Below are positions 5,461-6,564 of a DNA stretch of 6,564 bases, piece after piece. Both the position numbers and the translations under genes were made by a program. Every line of letters starts with the position of its first letter. Position 1 is the first letter of the stretch. The notes beneath the pieces were generated by a model. That model saw nothing but the letters and a program-made list of their open reading frames with translations, was not told the DNA's origin and made no database searches. This DNA comes from Verrucomicrobia bacterium UBA3222 (GTDB lineage Bacteria; Verrucomicrobiota; Verrucomicrobiia; Opitutales; UBA9783): NCBI GenBank assembly GCA_002363035.1, contig DEWA01000004.1, positions 1-6,564 on the forward strand, written 5' to 3'.

Positions 5461-6220
5461 TCAAATCGTTGAGTAAAAAGTCATCGTCATAGTAAGAACC
5501 GTAATCGAAACCTCCGCCGCTGTTTCCCGAACCGCGTGACGTTTCCTTCTTCCTATCCTGCTGACGAATTTCCATCACATCGCCGGTAATGGTATTCTTG
5601 ACCGTTAAAATCGTCTTTGGTGGCATGTCCTGTTTATTTTCTTCCGTACGGTGGCTTACGTAAACAAAAGGCACTTGGTCGCTTGGTTGATCGGAACGGA
5701 TCCAACAACGTTTTTTAGTTGAGATGACTTCGATGCTGAATTGGGTGTACGGTTCTCCAGTTGCTGGATCTCTGACACTGCCTACACTCTGAAGATTAAG
5801 CTCATCCGCTTTTTTGGAAGCCCAATCATCATCGCTCTTCTTTTCTTTTTCTTCGGTTTTCTTCGCAGCCGCACCGAACGGCAAAAAAGGATTGCGCGCC
5901 AAAAGCGATGCCGTCCACTGTGCTCTTACGTCGTCCCTTGCGGCATCGGTCGCCGCATCCGCTTTCTTGTTGTCCGAATCCGTCGGCGCAAGCGCGGGAT
6001 CGGAAGCGGGGTCGCCCGAAGGCTTTTGCTCGTTGTCGGCGGAAGCCGCCAAGCGTTTATCTGTCGTTGTTGTCTCACTCGCCGCTGCCAAGGTAACGCC
6101 GTTGTTGTCGTTTTGAGCCGCCGCACGGAGCGAGGGCGCAACCCCCGCTCCCGTACCGTCCCGCATAAGAACGAACAACAACAAAAGAACAACAACCTTT
6201 TTCATAGCAACCGACAACAT
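5453..6220 (-). CDS. Exported Ala/Asp/Lys-rich hypothetical protein with an RNPF segment
   Basis: I do not recognise a family. The start MLSVAMKKVVVLLLLFVLM is a Sec signal or membrane anchor; the second ATG (6205), giving MKKVV, is an equally good start, and neither has a clear ribosome site. Residues about 28-105 are low-complexity, rich in Ala, Asp, Thr and Ser, and look like a flexible periplasmic linker. RNPFLPFG (109-116) and a Lys/Glu stretch (120-138) follow. A small domain with beta-like strands covers about 140-220 (LNLQSVGSVRDPATGEPYTQ, CWIRSD, TILTVKNTITGDVMEIRQ). The tail is Gly-rich and then acidic (DDDFLLNDLID). The plan of membrane anchor, linker, Arg-Asn-Pro-Phe and small beta domain before gspE recalls GspC or PilP alignment proteins, but sequence support is weak. 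It starts 28 bases after the upstream partial gene, so the two are likely co-transcribed. Confidence 0.72.
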   Translation of the reverse strand: MLSVAMKKVVVLLLLFVLMRDGTGAGVAPSLRAAAQNDNNGVTLAAASETTTTDKRLAASADNEQKPSGDPASDPALAPTDSDNKKADAATDAARDDVRAQWTASLLARNPFLPFGAAAKKTEEKEKKSDDDWASKKADELNLQSVGSVRDPATGEPYTQFSIEVISTKKRCWIRSDQPSDQVPFVYVSHRTEENKQDMPPKTILTVKNTITGDVMEIRQQDRKKETSRGSGNSGGGFDYGSYYDDDFLLNDLID

Positions 6221-6248
6221 GAATAACTTATGCGGGACACGGTCTTAT

Positions 6249-6564
6249 TTACCTGCGACGATGTGCACGAACCCGCGGTCGCGGTCTATTGACTTCCGAT
6301 TTCGTCGGTTCCGCAATCGTCTGACGCGCCCTGCGAACCGCAGATCTTGATGCCCGTCGGCCTTGAACCGCCTGTTGAGCCTGAACCTTCGGCTCCGCGA
6401 CGGCACGGTGCGCCCTGCGAATGTGCCCGCGTCTCGAAGTTTGTGCCTCGGAAACGTTCGCTTGTGTAGTATGAGCGACAGAAGTCTTTCTCGCATGTGC
6501 TCTTCTCGAAGCTCTCGAAGCACTTTCTTCCCGTGCCTGACGCTCCGCACGTTCGGCGCGCGCC
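6249..6564 (-). CDS. C-terminal part of an Arg/Ala-rich hypothetical protein
   Basis: The frame is open from the right window edge (first complete codon 6563-6561) to TAA at 6251-6249, giving 104 visible residues; the start lies outside the window. It begins with a helical, charged stretch (RAERAERQAREESASRAS) and continues as an Ala/Arg/Gln/Val-rich, strongly basic chain ending in RAHRRR, with no Leu or Phe. This suggests a disordered or nucleic-acid-binding tail. All three minus frames are largely open here, so the choice is a judgement: the AER-type repeats favour this frame. The alternatives are a Cys/Gly-rich frame ending at a TAG near 6292 and an Arg-rich frame ending at 6245. Arg codons include more AGA than neighbouring genes use, which argues against it. 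Function unknown. Confidence 0.42.
   Translation of the reverse strand, partial: ARAERAERQAREESASRASRRAHARKTSVAHTTQANVSEAQTSRRGHIRRAHRAVAEPKVQAQQAVQGRRASRSAVRRARQTIAEPTKSEVNRPRPRVRAHRRR

Noticed and set aside
6245..6550. 101-codon minus frame starting MRSVRHGKK
   Set aside because: It is offset from the preferred frame, which remains open to the window edge; its patternless Arg-rich product looks like a shifted reading of the AER-repeat frame, though this is not certain.

Overview
The window looks like chromosomal DNA from a Gram-negative (diderm) bacterium. It encodes a two-gene type II secretion / type IV pilus assembly core (GspE-like ATPase and GspF-like membrane platform), a SurA-like periplasmic chaperone and a Sec-exported hypothetical protein. 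Base composition is moderate in the genes and clearly AT-rich between 3035 and 3449. The long histone-H1-like tail on ribosomal protein S20, the stand-alone gspE and gspF units and the lack of clear Shine-Dalgarno sequences would fit a member of the Planctomycetota-Verrucomicrobiota-Lentisphaerota group. That placement is a low-confidence inference. There are no tRNAs, rRNAs, CRISPR arrays or insertion sequences that I can see.

Layout: the left third is on the + strand. It holds the 3' part of rpsT (1-429), a strong rho-independent terminator (460-490), a non-coding gap, and a SurA-N/degenerate-parvulin chaperone gene (773-1756). A convergent intergenic stretch (1757-1927) with inverted repeats separates it from the minus-strand block. 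That block is read right to left: the C-terminus of a very Arg/Ala-rich protein (6564-6249), an exported Ala/Asp/Lys-rich hypothetical protein (6220-5453), gspE (5174-3450) and gspF (3034-1928). The two unknown genes are 28 bases apart, so probably co-transcribed. gspE and gspF are each preceded by unusually long non-coding stretches (278 and 415 bases), each holding a plausible sigma70-type promoter.

How the genes may work together: GspE powers assembly of a pseudopilus or pilus through the membrane platform GspF. The exported protein upstream has an Arg-Asn-Pro-Phe segment before a small C-terminal domain, so it might be a GspC/PilP-like envelope partner, but this is weak. SurA-like chaperones help outer-membrane and secreted proteins fold in the periplasm, so the convergent surA-like gene is loosely related in theme.

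The most interesting part is the gspE leader (about 5426 to 5175, minus strand). It starts at a promoter overlapping the previous stop codon. It can form a long-range stem, a small hairpin with a seven-U tract, and then two near-identical copies of the translation-start neighbourhood. The first copy opens a 37-codon reading frame and the second opens gspE. This resembles an attenuation or leader-peptide arrangement, but there is no experimental or comparative support here.
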